DNA from: Microcoleus sp. FACHB-672
GTDB lineage: Bacteria > Cyanobacteriota > Cyanobacteriia > Cyanobacteriales > Oscillatoriaceae
Assembly (NCBI RefSeq): GCF_014695725.1
Contig: NZ_JACJOU010000033.1
Coordinates: 496,001-560,000, forward strand
DNA: 64,000 bases
Direction: 5' to 3'
A program made the position numbers and the translations under genes. Position 1 is the first letter of the stretch. Each line of letters begins with the position of its first letter. Shown piece after piece: positions 8,205 to 17,347 of the stretch. The notes under the pieces are model-generated. The model saw nothing but the letters and a program-made list of their open reading frames with translations, made no database searches and was not told where the DNA came from.

Positions 8205-9530
8205 TCATTTTTTGCCAGTCAGTAAATAAGTTGTCATTTCACCTTTGCCTTTAACGTGGATGATTCCTCGCTCTTTAAACTGATAGCGATCTTTTAAACA
8301 ATCGTAAGTTGAGTGGGTGACTTGAATGCAGCCGGCAATTCCTTGGGATTCCATGCGACTTGCCATGTTTACCGTATCTCCCCACAAGTCATAAATAAAC
8401 TTTTTGATCCCGATCACACCCGCAACCACAGGGCCGGTGCTAATGCCGATACGAATTCGACAGGATTGCCCCGTTCTGGCATTAAATTGATCTAATGCCT
8501 GCTGCATATCTAGTGCCATGTTAGCAATCGCCTGAGCGTGATCTTTTCGAGGCACCGGCAGGCCGGCAACAACCATGTAGGCATCCCCAATGGTTTTAAT
8601 TTTCTCCAACCCATGCTCCTCTGCTAGATGATCAAATGCTGAGAAGATTTGGTTAAGCAACTCAACTAATTCAGGGGGTGAAATCTGCGAGGATAGTTCA
8701 GTAAAACCCACAATATCTGCAAACAAAACCGTGACATCTGTAAAACTTTCGGCAATCGTTTGGTGCTCTTGTTTCAACCGAACTGCAATAGACTCTGGCA
8801 AAACATTAAGTAGCAGACGTTCTGAGCGTTCCTTTTCTGCTGTCAGTTCCACGTAGGCAAGTTCTAATTCTTGGCGAGCGTTAAATTCAGCTCGCTGGAC
8901 GCGCTCATATAAATATACTGAAAGGTCGCAAATAAAACAAATCCAAAACATATATAAATATAAGGCTGCCGGTGTCAGCCAAGGAGCCGGCATTTTGACC
9001 TGCAAATTCAGCGCTGCTGTGGTGCCGGCACAGTAAACTAACACTCCTAATTGGGAAATTAAGTGCAAACGCCAGTGGACCGGCATCAGCGTTGCTTGAC
9101 CGAAAAACATTAAAGGCCACACAAGAATAGAAGGCTCTAAAACACCACTAAATGTCCCTCTAATATGTGGGCTAAGTGTGACAGACCAAGAGAAAATTAG
9201 GAATGCTAAACCTGGATATTTTTGACCAAACGTTGAGCGCAGAAATGCAAAACAGACTAGCAAACTCAATTCCACAGTAATTTGGGTCACCACCCAACTA
9301 AAGTTAAACTGGTCTGGTTTAAAAAAATGATTTCTCACCTCAAGGCCGGTAAATGTCAAGAAAGAGGTAAAGGCAATCCACAATCCTAAGCGCAGCCGAT
9401 TTTGTATAAAATTATGCCGCCATGTTCCGTAATCACCGGCATTAGACACAGATTGAGTCCAAAGCAGAGGCGTCAGTATGTTTCTAATGCGTGCGTCTAG
9501 CCACGGTTTACCCACAAATTTTTGGTTCAT
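8205..9530 (-). CDS. Membrane-bound class III adenylate cyclase
   Basis: The product has 441 residues with about six N-terminal hydrophobic segments (about 45-215), a short coiled linker (ARQELELAYVELTAEKERSE) and a C-terminal cyclase homology domain (about 240-440). Metal-binding Asp residues lie in VLFADIVGFTELS and TIGDAYMVVAG. The Lys of EKIKTIGDAYM and the Asp of IYDLWGDTVN are the pair that selects adenine, and the transition-state Asn and Arg are in VNMASRMES. The chain should therefore make cAMP as a homodimer. A stretch of six membrane helices is typical of cyanobacterial membrane cyclases. It is a single gene with AT-rich spacers on both sides. Confidence 0.92.
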   Translation of the reverse strand: MNQKFVGKPWLDARIRNILTPLLWTQSVSNAGDYGTWRHNFIQNRLRLGLWIAFTSFLTFTGLEVRNHFFKPDQFNFSWVVTQITVELSLLVCFAFLRSTFGQKYPGLAFLIFSWSVTLSPHIRGTFSGVLEPSILVWPLMFFGQATLMPVHWRLHLISQLGVLVYCAGTTAALNLQVKMPAPWLTPAALYLYMFWICFICDLSVYLYERVQRAEFNARQELELAYVELTAEKERSERLLLNVLPESIAVRLKQEHQTIAESFTDVTVLFADIVGFTELSSQISPPELVELLNQIFSAFDHLAEEHGLEKIKTIGDAYMVVAGLPVPRKDHAQAIANMALDMQQALDQFNARTGQSCRIRIGISTGPVVAGVIGIKKFIYDLWGDTVNMASRMESQGIAGCIQVTHSTYDCLKDRYQFKERGIIHVKGKGEMTTYLLTGKK

Positions 9531-9977
9531 TGCTGGTGTTTCGCACCTCTCGCTTGTGTGTGCCGGCGATTTTCTCTACAGGGAGAAGTCAACAGAGAGT
9601 CTTTTGTTTCACCCTTCCCTCTTTTCCCTTGACCCAACCTTCCTATAGTTGTACCTTAGTTATTCCACCTCTTGCAAAGCTTTAAAAAATAAAAATATCA
9701 TGGGTTGGTGGACAGTTAAGAACCAGTTTTACAAAAGCGAAAAAGCCAAATGTTTATCCTGAGTCAAGCTAACAAAAAAATAGCAGAATTGCTAAAATTT
9801 TAGTCATTTATTCCTGAAAATGCTCGTCCATTAGCTGCCTGTCGCAAACAATTTTTTCTTTCACCCTTGACCTTTTCAGCCTTATCTTGCTTATTCGTAT
9901 CCTGCGGACTAGCAACGATACCCCATTTTGTGGTATTTCTTACGGTCTGTGTAATTAAAGAAGAGGAGGGGGATTGC
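9531..9977. other. Divergent promoter region, no gene seen
   Basis: This 447-base region lies between the adenylate cyclase and spermidine synthase genes. Open frames here, including an extension of the speE frame to 9867, lack protein character. It contains A/T tracts near 9680-9800 but no structure I can name. Confidence 0.55.
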
Positions 9978-10934
9978 ATGGCCGGTAGTGAGCTTCGTGC
10001 CGATATTTGGATCAGCGAGTACATTACGCCTTGGGACATTTATGTTCACGGGGTAACGCGAGTCCTCGCCTACAAAAAAACTGATTTTCAAGAAATGTAC
10101 GTCGTGGAAACCGGCGCTTACGGCAAAGGACTGGTGCTCGACGGCAAATGGCAATCATGCACCGGCGACGAGTTTCTCTACCACGAGCCACTCGTACACC
10201 CCGCTATGATATTTCACGGGGAACCGAAAAAAGTGCTTGTCCTTGGCGGTGGTGAAGGCGCGACAGTGAGGGAAGTGCTGCGCTGGAAAACCGTTGAGAA
10301 AGTTGCCATGATTGACATTGATGGCGAAGTGGTGGAAGCTTGCCGCCAGCATTTGCCAGAAATGCACCAAAATGCATTTGATGATCCTCGTACCGAAGTT
10401 GTTATCGGTGACGCTTTGCATTTCTTAGATACCACCGATGATCGGTGGGATGTCGTCATTTCCGATCTTTCCGATCCTATCGAATCTGGCCCATCTTTCC
10501 AGCTATTTACCAAGGAATATTTCGAGAAAGTCCAGCGCGTGCTCTCACCAAACGGGTTTTTTGTTGTGCAAGCAGGGCCGGTTTCTCCGTCTGAAATGAA
10601 GCTTCACGCTCGCATTGTGCGAACCTTAAATTCGGTTTTCCCCAATGTAAAATCTTACACCAGCTACATCCCTACCTATGGATCTCCTTGGGGTTTTGCG
10701 GTTGCCTCAGCCTCGCCAATTAATACTCGTCCTGAACCGGAAAAAATTGACGAGATTTTGGCTAAACAGACCACAGGCGGTTTGCGAATGTTTGACGGCA
10801 CCACTTTGTTGGGAATTTTACAGGTGCCGGGTCATTTGCGGCGAGCAATTGAATCAGAAACCCAAGTTTATACAATGGCAGAACCTCCAAAGTTTTTTGG
10901 CAAGGGATCTGTGAGTCAAGGCGCGAATGGTTAA
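9978..10934 (+). CDS. speE: Polyamine aminopropyltransferase (spermidine synthase)
   Basis: The 318-residue protein transfers the aminopropyl group of decarboxylated SAM to putrescine (or a related polyamine). The nucleotide-binding loop is VLVLGGGEGATVREVLR, followed by the acidic strand end MIDIDGEVVEACR, then VVIGDALHFLD and the catalytic region WDVVISDLSDPIESGP. YIPTYGSPWGFAVAS is the usual end of the fold. I place the start at ATG 9978 because GAGGAGG lies seven bases upstream and MAGSELRADIWISEYITPWD is the family-like beginning; a frame reaching 9867 adds a hydrophobic stretch without support. Together with the N-carbamoylputrescine amidase at 60288-61148 it points to an agmatine-based polyamine route. 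Confidence 0.93.
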   Translation: MAGSELRADIWISEYITPWDIYVHGVTRVLAYKKTDFQEMYVVETGAYGKGLVLDGKWQSCTGDEFLYHEPLVHPAMIFHGEPKKVLVLGGGEGATVREVLRWKTVEKVAMIDIDGEVVEACRQHLPEMHQNAFDDPRTEVVIGDALHFLDTTDDRWDVVISDLSDPIESGPSFQLFTKEYFEKVQRVLSPNGFFVVQAGPVSPSEMKLHARIVRTLNSVFPNVKSYTSYIPTYGSPWGFAVASASPINTRPEPEKIDEILAKQTTGGLRMFDGTTLLGILQVPGHLRRAIESETQVYTMAEPPKFFGKGSVSQGANG

Positions 10935-11211
10935 GTGAAATTGATTGCAGAAATTCGGGGGTTAGAGGATGAGAAGTTATCTAGTCCCCGATCATTAAAT
11001 TTATTTTGCAAGGTTGCCGGCTGGCACTTGTTAGATCAAGCTTTCTTAATTTAAAAGACCCATAAATTCCCATTTAAGCTGATTTCTTAGAAAATAGTAA
11101 ATTCCTAACTTGCAGCAGAGGTATCCCGCCGTTCCTGCGACTAAGTGAAGTTAAAATATAAAAAATATAAATCTAGGATTACAAGATCCTAGAACAGTCA
11201 GAGCAAAAAAA

Positions 11212-12051
11212 ATGTCTAATATAATTCACGCCCCAGTCGGATTTGTATCAGGGGCTACTTATCCATTTCGAGCGCTTGTCTTCTTAAGACGCACACCGCG
11301 TCTTTGGAGCTATGTGCTAGTTCCCATTTTAGTTAATATTGTTGCCGGCATTGGTTTGTATGTCGGGCTGCTTTTGCCAGGATTAAACGGAATTGATGGC
11401 TTAGTTGCCACCTTGGATGCTCGCACAGATGCCTTAATTGCCGGCTTACCGGCTTGGTTATCCGTGCTGGATTTTCTAGACACTGGGTTAGGTTGGTTGC
11501 TGCGCTTTCTGTTAGTCGCACTCCTACTCGTTGCCATCGGTTTTTTGCTTGTGCAATTTGGCGTTATTCTGGGTTCACCGTGGTACGGGCAACTCTCGGA
11601 ACAGTTAGAATTGTCACGCACGGGTAAGCTGCCGAAAGCAGAGGGCGGAGTCGCTGCAATTCCTCGCGATATTGGGCGGGCGCTGCTGTTTGAATTGAAT
11701 AAATTGCTGCTTTTAATTCAGGTAGGTTTGCCCTTATTGCTGCTAAATTTTTTACCAGGATTTGGCACAGCAATTGCAAGTGTCGGCGGCATTGTATTAG
11801 CTGCTACACTTGTCTGTTTAGATTTTCTAGATGCGCCTTTAGAACGCCGGCGTTTGAGTTTTAAAGATAAGTTGGGAATCATTCGTCGCAGTTTGCCGGC
11901 TTCTGCGAGTTTTGCCCTCGTTTGTTTGGGTTTAATCAGTATTCCCTTATTCAATCTTTTGGCGGTTTCCCTCTGCGTCACCTCTGGAACGCTGTTTTTC
12001 TGCGATCAGATTTGGCCGAGTTTTAATGAGGGATTAGAGAATCAAGAGTAA
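11212..12051 (+). CDS. EI24-domain integral membrane protein
   Basis: The 279-residue protein has about five or six hydrophobic segments. The pattern is that of the EI24/CysZ-like family: GFVSGATYPFRALVFLRRTP at the start, PGFGTAIASVGGIVLAATLVCLDFLDAPLERR in the middle and SFKDKLGIIRRSLPAS before the last helices. CysZ proteins transport sulfate; cyanobacterial EI24 proteins have no established substrate, so transport is only a family-level inference. It is followed by a strong inverted repeat at 12061-12111. Confidence 0.85.
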   Translation: MSNIIHAPVGFVSGATYPFRALVFLRRTPRLWSYVLVPILVNIVAGIGLYVGLLLPGLNGIDGLVATLDARTDALIAGLPAWLSVLDFLDTGLGWLLRFLLVALLLVAIGFLLVQFGVILGSPWYGQLSEQLELSRTGKLPKAEGGVAAIPRDIGRALLFELNKLLLLIQVGLPLLLLNFLPGFGTAIASVGGIVLAATLVCLDFLDAPLERRRLSFKDKLGIIRRSLPASASFALVCLGLISIPLFNLLAVSLCVTSGTLFFCDQIWPSFNEGLENQE

Positions 12052-12060
12052 AGGCTAGGG

Positions 12061-12111
12061 TTTTAGATTCTCCACACCAAGTTGATTTGTCGGCAGTTGG
12101 AGAATCTAAAA
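12061..12111. terminator. 14-bp perfect inverted repeat, probable terminator
   Basis: TTTTAGATTCTCCA (12061-12074) pairs perfectly with TGGAGAATCTAAAA (12098-12111) around a 23-base loop, ten bases after the EI24 stop codon. The A/T ends would give U-tails in both directions. Confidence 0.6.
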
Positions 12112-12237
12112 TCTGTAAATCTTTTGCTAAAGATTTCTAGCAAATAATGATTAGTTTCTAATCCATAAGTATGTTAAGTGAGAAGGATCTGTCAAAGGTT
12201 CATCTTAGCCTTAACCCTTAAGTTTTTTAGGTTAACT

Positions 12238-12987
12238 ATGAAGCTTCGATACTGGATCATTGGCTGCATTCTTTTGATTTTATCTCTAAAGGCAATTGAA
12301 TTTAAGCCTAAGTCGGCTGATTTTTGGTATAGCAGAGGCGTAGTGTTAAGGTACTTAAACCGCAACGATGAGGCGCTTACTTCTTACGACAAGGCAATTC
12401 AATTGAAGCCTGACTATGCTGATGCTTGGTATAACCGAGGCATTGTGCTAAGGAAGTTGAAACGCTACCATGAGGCGGTTGCTTCTTATGACCAGTCAAT
12501 TCAATTGAAGCCTAATGAGCCTGATGCTTGGAATAACCGAGGTAATGCGCTAAGCGATCTCAACCGCTACCATGAGGCCCTTGCTTCTTTCGACAAGGCA
12601 ATTGAAATTAAGCCTGACTTGGCTGAAACTTGGAATAACCGAGGCACTGTGCTAAGGGACTTAAAACGCTACGAAGAGGTCTTTGCTTCTTATGACAAGG
12701 CAATTGAATTAAAGCCTGACTATGCTAGTCCTTGGTATAACCGAGGCAATGCGCTACAGGATTTGAACCGCTATGAGGATGCGGTTGCTTCTTATGACAA
12801 GGCAATTCAATTAAAGCTTGACGATGCTGCTGCTGCTTGGCATAACCGAGGCAATGCGTTATATTTGCTGGGACGAAATAAACAAGCACTTGAGTCTGTG
12901 GAGAAGGCACTGCAAATTAATCCGAATTTTAAACAAGCGCAGAAATTACGAAAAACGATTTTACAAAAGTTAGGGCGCTCAAAATAA
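12238..12987 (+). CDS. TPR protein with membrane anchor
   Basis: The 249-residue product begins with a hydrophobic signal or anchor (YWIIGCILLILSLKAI) and continues with six to seven TPR units of 34 residues of the type W-Y-N-R-G-x-x-L-x-x-L-x-R-Y-x-E-A-x-A-S-Y-D-K-A-I-x-L-K-P. TPRs bind protein partners, so the protein is probably a periplasmic or membrane-tethered scaffold. The repeats are also similar at DNA level (102-base period), which suggests recent duplication. A GTG at 12178 could give 20 more residues; I prefer ATG 12238 because it puts the hydrophobic segment at the N-terminus. One unit (near 12820) has two extra residues (DDAAAAW). Confidence 0.82.
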   Translation: MKLRYWIIGCILLILSLKAIEFKPKSADFWYSRGVVLRYLNRNDEALTSYDKAIQLKPDYADAWYNRGIVLRKLKRYHEAVASYDQSIQLKPNEPDAWNNRGNALSDLNRYHEALASFDKAIEIKPDLAETWNNRGTVLRDLKRYEEVFASYDKAIELKPDYASPWYNRGNALQDLNRYEDAVASYDKAIQLKLDDAAAAWHNRGNALYLLGRNKQALESVEKALQINPNFKQAQKLRKTILQKLGRSK

Positions 12988-13210
12988 TAGGGTATCCATT
13001 GTTTTAAGCTGAATTAATTCTGTCTCAGAAAATATCAGATTGGGTTGAATAAATCTAATATTTTTTATATGAAAATAATCAATTAAGGCTGGATTTTGGT
13101 TGATATATCAAAAGTTTTACAAGAGGCTTATAAATATTCGGAAAGCCTTTTATAAATTCACTAAAATTAAATAAAAATGTGATTAATTAACCCAAATGAG
13201 GAAAAACAAA

Positions 13211-13972
13211 ATGGAACCGGAAGACAAAATTAAAGAACAGTTTGATCGGGCTGCCGGCGCTTATAGCACCTCGCCAATTTTTGCTAAAGGACACGATCTC
13301 AAACTGATGGTAGAAGCCGCAAAACCGGCACCCGATATGACAGTTCTCGATGTCGGATGTGCAGCCGGCCACACTGCATTTGCCTTCGCACCGCACGTTC
13401 AAGAAGTTATCGGTGTCGATATTAGTCAGGGAATGCTTGCAGAAGCCTCCCAGCAAGCCGATGCGCGAAATATTACCAATGTGCATTTCCAAGAAGCGAT
13501 CGCATCTTCACTTCCGTTTGCAGATCAGCAATTTGATATTGTTACCTGCCGGTATGTTGCCCATCACTTCCCTAGCTTAATGCCGGCAATCACTGAAATT
13601 TACCGAGTTCTCAAAGCTGGGGGACAGTTTCTGGTCGTAGACATTATTTCACCCGAAGAACCGGAACTCGCAGCCTTTATTAACCAAGTCGAATTATTAC
13701 GAGATCCCTCTCACAGTCGTGACTGGATGATCTCCGAGTGGCAGGCAGCAGGAGAGGAGATCGGAATGCCATTAAATGCGATCGCACAATGGGACTTACC
13801 GATTGATTTTGCCGACTGGACAGCGCGGCAGCAGACGCCACCCGATGCGATCACCCAACTCGAAACACTTTTAGATAGCGCTTCGCCGGCAGTCCAGTCA
13901 GCTTTTTCAATTGTGAAAAAACCACAGCGTTCATTCCACCTTTGGTCAGTTCTTTTGCAAGGAACGAAATAA
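13211..13972 (+). CDS. Class I SAM-dependent methyltransferase (UbiE/Methyltransf_11-like)
   Basis: The 253-residue protein has a SAM fold with motif I VLDVGCAAGHTAFAFA, motif II EVIGVDISQGMLAEA, post-I SLPFADQQFDIVTCRYVAHHF and motif III LKAGGQFLVVDIISPEEPE. It resembles the YcgJ/UbiE group; the methyl acceptor is unknown. I choose ATG 13211 because GAGGAA lies nine bases upstream, which is inside the first codons of an alternative ATG at 13196. The C-terminal 90 residues (WQAAGEEIGM to HLWSVLLQG) form the usual substrate cap. Confidence 0.87.
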   Translation: MEPEDKIKEQFDRAAGAYSTSPIFAKGHDLKLMVEAAKPAPDMTVLDVGCAAGHTAFAFAPHVQEVIGVDISQGMLAEASQQADARNITNVHFQEAIASSLPFADQQFDIVTCRYVAHHFPSLMPAITEIYRVLKAGGQFLVVDIISPEEPELAAFINQVELLRDPSHSRDWMISEWQAAGEEIGMPLNAIAQWDLPIDFADWTARQQTPPDAITQLETLLDSASPAVQSAFSIVKKPQRSFHLWSVLLQGTK

Positions 13973-14110
13973 AAACCTTATTGCTTGCTAAAAAACTGAA
14001 TCATTTGATTTCGCTTATCAGTGGAAAAAATCTATCTCTGCTGCCCCTGAAATTCACCCGATTTTGGAGATTTCACGCCTTCGATACTGCAATATTACAG
14101 CGAATGGGAA

Positions 14111-14329
14111 TTAAGCTTTCGACACCGGCTTCAAAAACAGCCAACTCACAAAAAAGAAAGACGCTGTAAATAATTGAACCAGATCCAAAGCAGATAAATA
14201 GCCATCAGAGAAAGAAGCAATGCTTCTATCGGTAATGCCAAATACCCAAGAGGAGATACCCAAAAGCCAAATCCCGTTTCTGAGGTTTCCTAAAAAGATT
14301 GAGAGTTCGGAAGGTTGCTGATTATTCAT
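14111..14329 (-). CDS. Small membrane protein of unknown function, 72 aa
   Basis: I do not recognise this protein. Two hydrophobic stretches (GIWLLGISSWVFGI and LVQLFTASFFFVSWLFL) suggest two membrane helices after a polar N-terminus (MNNQQPSELSIFLGNLRN). The start at 14329 is chosen over 14377 because the upstream extension is basic and lacks a ribosome site, while GGGCGG precedes 14329. It is a single gene, opposite in direction to its neighbours. Confidence 0.5.
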   Translation of the reverse strand: MNNQQPSELSIFLGNLRNGIWLLGISSWVFGITDRSIASFSDGYLSALDLVQLFTASFFFVSWLFLKPVSKA

Positions 14330-14677
14330 GGTTTCCGCCCTTTTTCTTGAAATATCTCGATTAATCAACCGTTTCAAGGGCTTCAGGTCTTGTTCGAGTT
14401 CCTTTACTCCCTTTGTAACTTCATGTTAAGAAATGTTTTTTTTAATTGCCATAATTCCAAAGAAAGACTTATGCACGATTTGGCATCCGTGATATCTACC
14501 GAAAGATAGAGTTACTTCCTTTGGCTCAAGACGTTACAAGCACCGCAAGCCATCCAGCAAAATCAGATTCGCTGATTTATGGCCGGTTTTTGCAGATTGA
14601 GCAGCCGGTAGTCGGGAAGCCGGTTGTAAGGCTTTTAAAGTAAAAGAGTAAAGAGTAAATGTCACCGAGCTAAAACG
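14330..14677. other. Intergenic region without a recognised feature
   Basis: This 348-base region lies between two divergent membrane-protein genes. I see no open frame with protein character and no clear hairpin. A run of direct repeats (AAAGTAAAAGAGTAAAGAGTAAATG) lies just before the plus-strand gene. Confidence 0.5.
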
Positions 14678-15361
14678 ATGGTGAGAAAAATTACACTTTG
14701 GCTGCTGTGGGCCGGCTTTATCGCCTACGCTTTCTTCTTGACTCCGGAACGCCAAGCCGCTTCAATCACGCTGCTGAAGAATTTATTTACCCTTCAGTGG
14801 GCTGCCATCAACCCGATTATTCTGTCCATATTCGCTTTAATTGGCATTTTGCTGCTGATTTATAGCTGTGTTCTGTTTATTGATGGCAGAATGCAAAAGA
14901 TTCCTTTCTGGCCATTTGTCGCTGCCGGCGCGGGAACCGGCGTGATTGGCTTGATTCCCTATTTGGCGCTACGCGAATCAAATCAAACATTTTCTGGCGA
15001 CAAGGATGCGTTTCTCAAGCTGATGGACTCGCGCTGGACTGGCGTAATTCTCAGCCTCAACACCCTTGCTTTGCTTGCATTTGCTTGGCTAGCCGGCGAC
15101 TGGGGAGATTTTGTTGGGCAGTTTCACAGCAGCCGGTTTGTGAATGCAATGACTGTGGCGTTTTGCTTGTTCTGCCTGCTCTTCCCCACTGTGCTAGGCG
15201 ATGACATGGCGCGGCGGGGAATTGAGGATCAACGCGTTTTCTGGGCAGTTGCACTGGTGCCGGTGCTTGGGCCATTAGTTTATTTGTGCCTACGTCCGCC
15301 GCTATCGCTTTCTGGGGCAGATGCCGGTGTGCGTCAGGCAAGCGCCGCAACGCGATCTTAA
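14678..15361 (+). CDS. Conserved-type integral membrane protein, 227 aa
   Basis: The product has about six hydrophobic segments, starting MVRKITLWLLWAGFIAYAFF and including IYSCVLFIDGRMQKIPFWPF, GVIGLIPYLALRE and WAVALVPVLGPLVYLCLRPP. The pattern (LFIDGR, then P-Y-L-A-L-R, then FxGxKDxFLKLxDSRxTG) is one I associate with membrane proteins shared by cyanobacteria and plastids, but no function is known to me. It has no cofactor motif. A terminator follows at 15449-15476. Confidence 0.8.
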   Translation: MVRKITLWLLWAGFIAYAFFLTPERQAASITLLKNLFTLQWAAINPIILSIFALIGILLLIYSCVLFIDGRMQKIPFWPFVAAGAGTGVIGLIPYLALRESNQTFSGDKDAFLKLMDSRWTGVILSLNTLALLAFAWLAGDWGDFVGQFHSSRFVNAMTVAFCLFCLLFPTVLGDDMARRGIEDQRVFWAVALVPVLGPLVYLCLRPPLSLSGADAGVRQASAATRS

Positions 15362-15448
15362 TTTAAGTTGAATGGCACGTTCGGTCAGCGTTTTTTGCCG
15401 CAACGTGTCTCAACTGTAACAGCCTCTGGCGGCTGGGGACTTCAGACT

Positions 15449-15476
15449 CAGAACTGACAAAGGTTCTGGGTTTTTT
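15449..15476 (+). terminator. Rho-independent terminator
   Basis: CAGAAC (15449-15454) pairs with GTTCTG (15463-15468), followed by GG and six T residues (15471-15476). It lies 90 bases after the membrane-protein gene. The rest of the spacer up to 15838 is AT-rich and holds no gene. Confidence 0.75.
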
Positions 15477-15838
15477 ACGCCCTCGAAACTTTAAAGGCGT
15501 TGCTGTACAACCCCAGATAGATTTATTTTAGTTAAGTATTTCTACCTATAGACTGAGATGGAAAAGAACAGGTTGCTTTAATATATCTTTATAAATAAAA
15601 AAAAGCAAAGCGGCATTGGCTGAGAAATGTTGCCCTGTGTTTCCTAGCTTTTAGAATATGCCCCTTTAACATCTTTTCCCTGAGCCGGTCGATGTTCATT
15701 ATCGCCCATTTTTACTCAAAAAAATTGAGCGGTTAATTTCTCATGAGTTCATAAAATTTTAATGACTTCCTATTTAAGAAGAAAAGCCGAGCAGAGAAAT
15801 GATTTAACCCCTATGTTACTAAATTAAGTTGCAATCTT

Positions 15839-17347
15839 ATGTTATTCAATAGCTCAGTTTTTATTATCTTTGTTACCGTTACTTTCTTTATTTATTATAT
15901 TCCACAATTTCAGAAAATACAGGTTCCCGTTTTAATTGCTGCAAGCTTCATCTTTTATGGGTGGAGTTCGCCGGCACTTCTCATTTTACTTTTAATCTCG
16001 ATCCTTATTAATGGCATTACTAGCTACAAAGTTGCTAACGCTTCTCAAAACCGGGAGCGTTTTTTTTGGGCATTGAGCGGAGTCGTTGCCAACTTATCAA
16101 TTCTCGCTCTTTTTAAATATGGCGCATTACTCACCAATCTTTCCCTTAAAATCTTTAACGCATCCACTACGCCTGAAGACGGTTTAATCTCTGTCCTTTT
16201 ACATTTACCTTTACCAATTGGGATTTCGTTTTATACATTTGAAGGAATTAGTTTGGTTGTTGACGTATTTCGTCATCAAAATTTGGTTGCAGCAGGAACC
16301 TCGCTGCCGACCCGTTCTTTTGTTAACACCAACCTGAAAAATCACTTAGTTAACACCTCATTCTTTCTGGCCTTCTTTCCGCAGATTTTATCTGGGCCAA
16401 TTGTGAGGGCAAATGATTTTTATGACCAAGTCAAGCCTAAGTTTATTCAAAGTATCCCTTGGCCGATTGTTTTCCGTTCCTTGGTTTACGGATATTTCTT
16501 AAAAATGGTCGTTGCCGATAATTTAAAAGACTATACATTTTGGATTAACTATCCCTACTATCAAGGATTAGGAACATTAACAAATTTAGTCTTGCTGTTC
16601 GGCTACTCAATGCAAATTTTTGCAGATTTCGCCGGCTACTCTTTAATTGCAATCGGTTTAGGTGCCGCCTTTGGTTATACTCTGCCAGAAAACTTTAATT
16701 TTCCCTATATTTCTCGTTCCCTTTCTGAATTTTGGCGACGCTGGCACATCTCCTTATCAACTTGGTTGCGAGATTACTTATATATCCCTTTGGGAGGTAA
16801 TAGAAAAGGGGAAGTTAGAACTTATATAAATTTGATGGTTGTGATGACTTTAGGCGGACTCTGGCACGGTGCAGCTTGGAGTTATGCAGTCTGGGGGATT
16901 TTTCATGGCATTGGCTTAGCGCTGGAAAGGTTCTTTTTTGGCAGACTGAAATCGATAAAAAAATCTGAAGATGAGTTGCCGGCTTGGAAAAAGTTTGCAA
17001 TTGATTCACTTCAAGTTTTATCTGTTTTTTGTTTTGTTTCCTTAGGATGGCTTTTGTTTAAATTACCTCGATTTGACCAAGCTATGGACTTCTTGGTAAC
17101 TTTGTCTCGAAATATCTGGATCAAGCCAGATTTCAATCATATCCTTCCAGTATTCATTTTTTCTCTGCCGGTTATCCTGTATCATTTACCTCACTTTCCT
17201 ACCTTACAAACTTTTCAAGCTCAAAGCTTAAACCCAATAAAAAGGAGGCGTTGGCGTCTGCTAGAAGACGTGTTGATGGGGATTATGCTGGCACTTTTAA
17301 TTTTGAATAAGGGGAGCGCTAATGAGTTTATCTACTTCCAATTCTAA
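15839..17347 (+). CDS. MBOAT-family O-acyltransferase (AlgI/DltB-like)
   Basis: The 502-residue polytopic protein has the membrane-bound O-acyltransferase core: LPLPIGISFYTFEGISLVVD, FFPQILSGPIVRANDF, GYSLIAIGLGAAFGYTLPENFNFPY, SLSEFWRRWHISLSTWLRDY and the catalytic His in GGLWHGAAWSYAVWGIFHG. The family moves acyl (often acetyl) groups onto exported polysaccharides. It overlaps the next gene by 26 bases, so translation is probably coupled. A GDSL/SGNH-like partner downstream is the usual companion for AlgI-type transfer. The polysaccharide acceptor is unknown. Confidence 0.93.
   Translation: MLFNSSVFIIFVTVTFFIYYIPQFQKIQVPVLIAASFIFYGWSSPALLILLLISILINGITSYKVANASQNRERFFWALSGVVANLSILALFKYGALLTNLSLKIFNASTTPEDGLISVLLHLPLPIGISFYTFEGISLVVDVFRHQNLVAAGTSLPTRSFVNTNLKNHLVNTSFFLAFFPQILSGPIVRANDFYDQVKPKFIQSIPWPIVFRSLVYGYFLKMVVADNLKDYTFWINYPYYQGLGTLTNLVLLFGYSMQIFADFAGYSLIAIGLGAAFGYTLPENFNFPYISRSLSEFWRRWHISLSTWLRDYLYIPLGGNRKGEVRTYINLMVVMTLGGLWHGAAWSYAVWGIFHGIGLALERFFFGRLKSIKKSEDELPAWKKFAIDSLQVLSVFCFVSLGWLLFKLPRFDQAMDFLVTLSRNIWIKPDFNHILPVFIFSLPVILYHLPHFPTLQTFQAQSLNPIKRRRWRLLEDVLMGIMLALLILNKGSANEFIYFQF

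Noticed and set aside
9867-9977. N-terminal extension of spermidine synthase
   Set aside because: The extension is hydrophobic and unlike the family; a strong ribosome site lies directly before ATG 9978.
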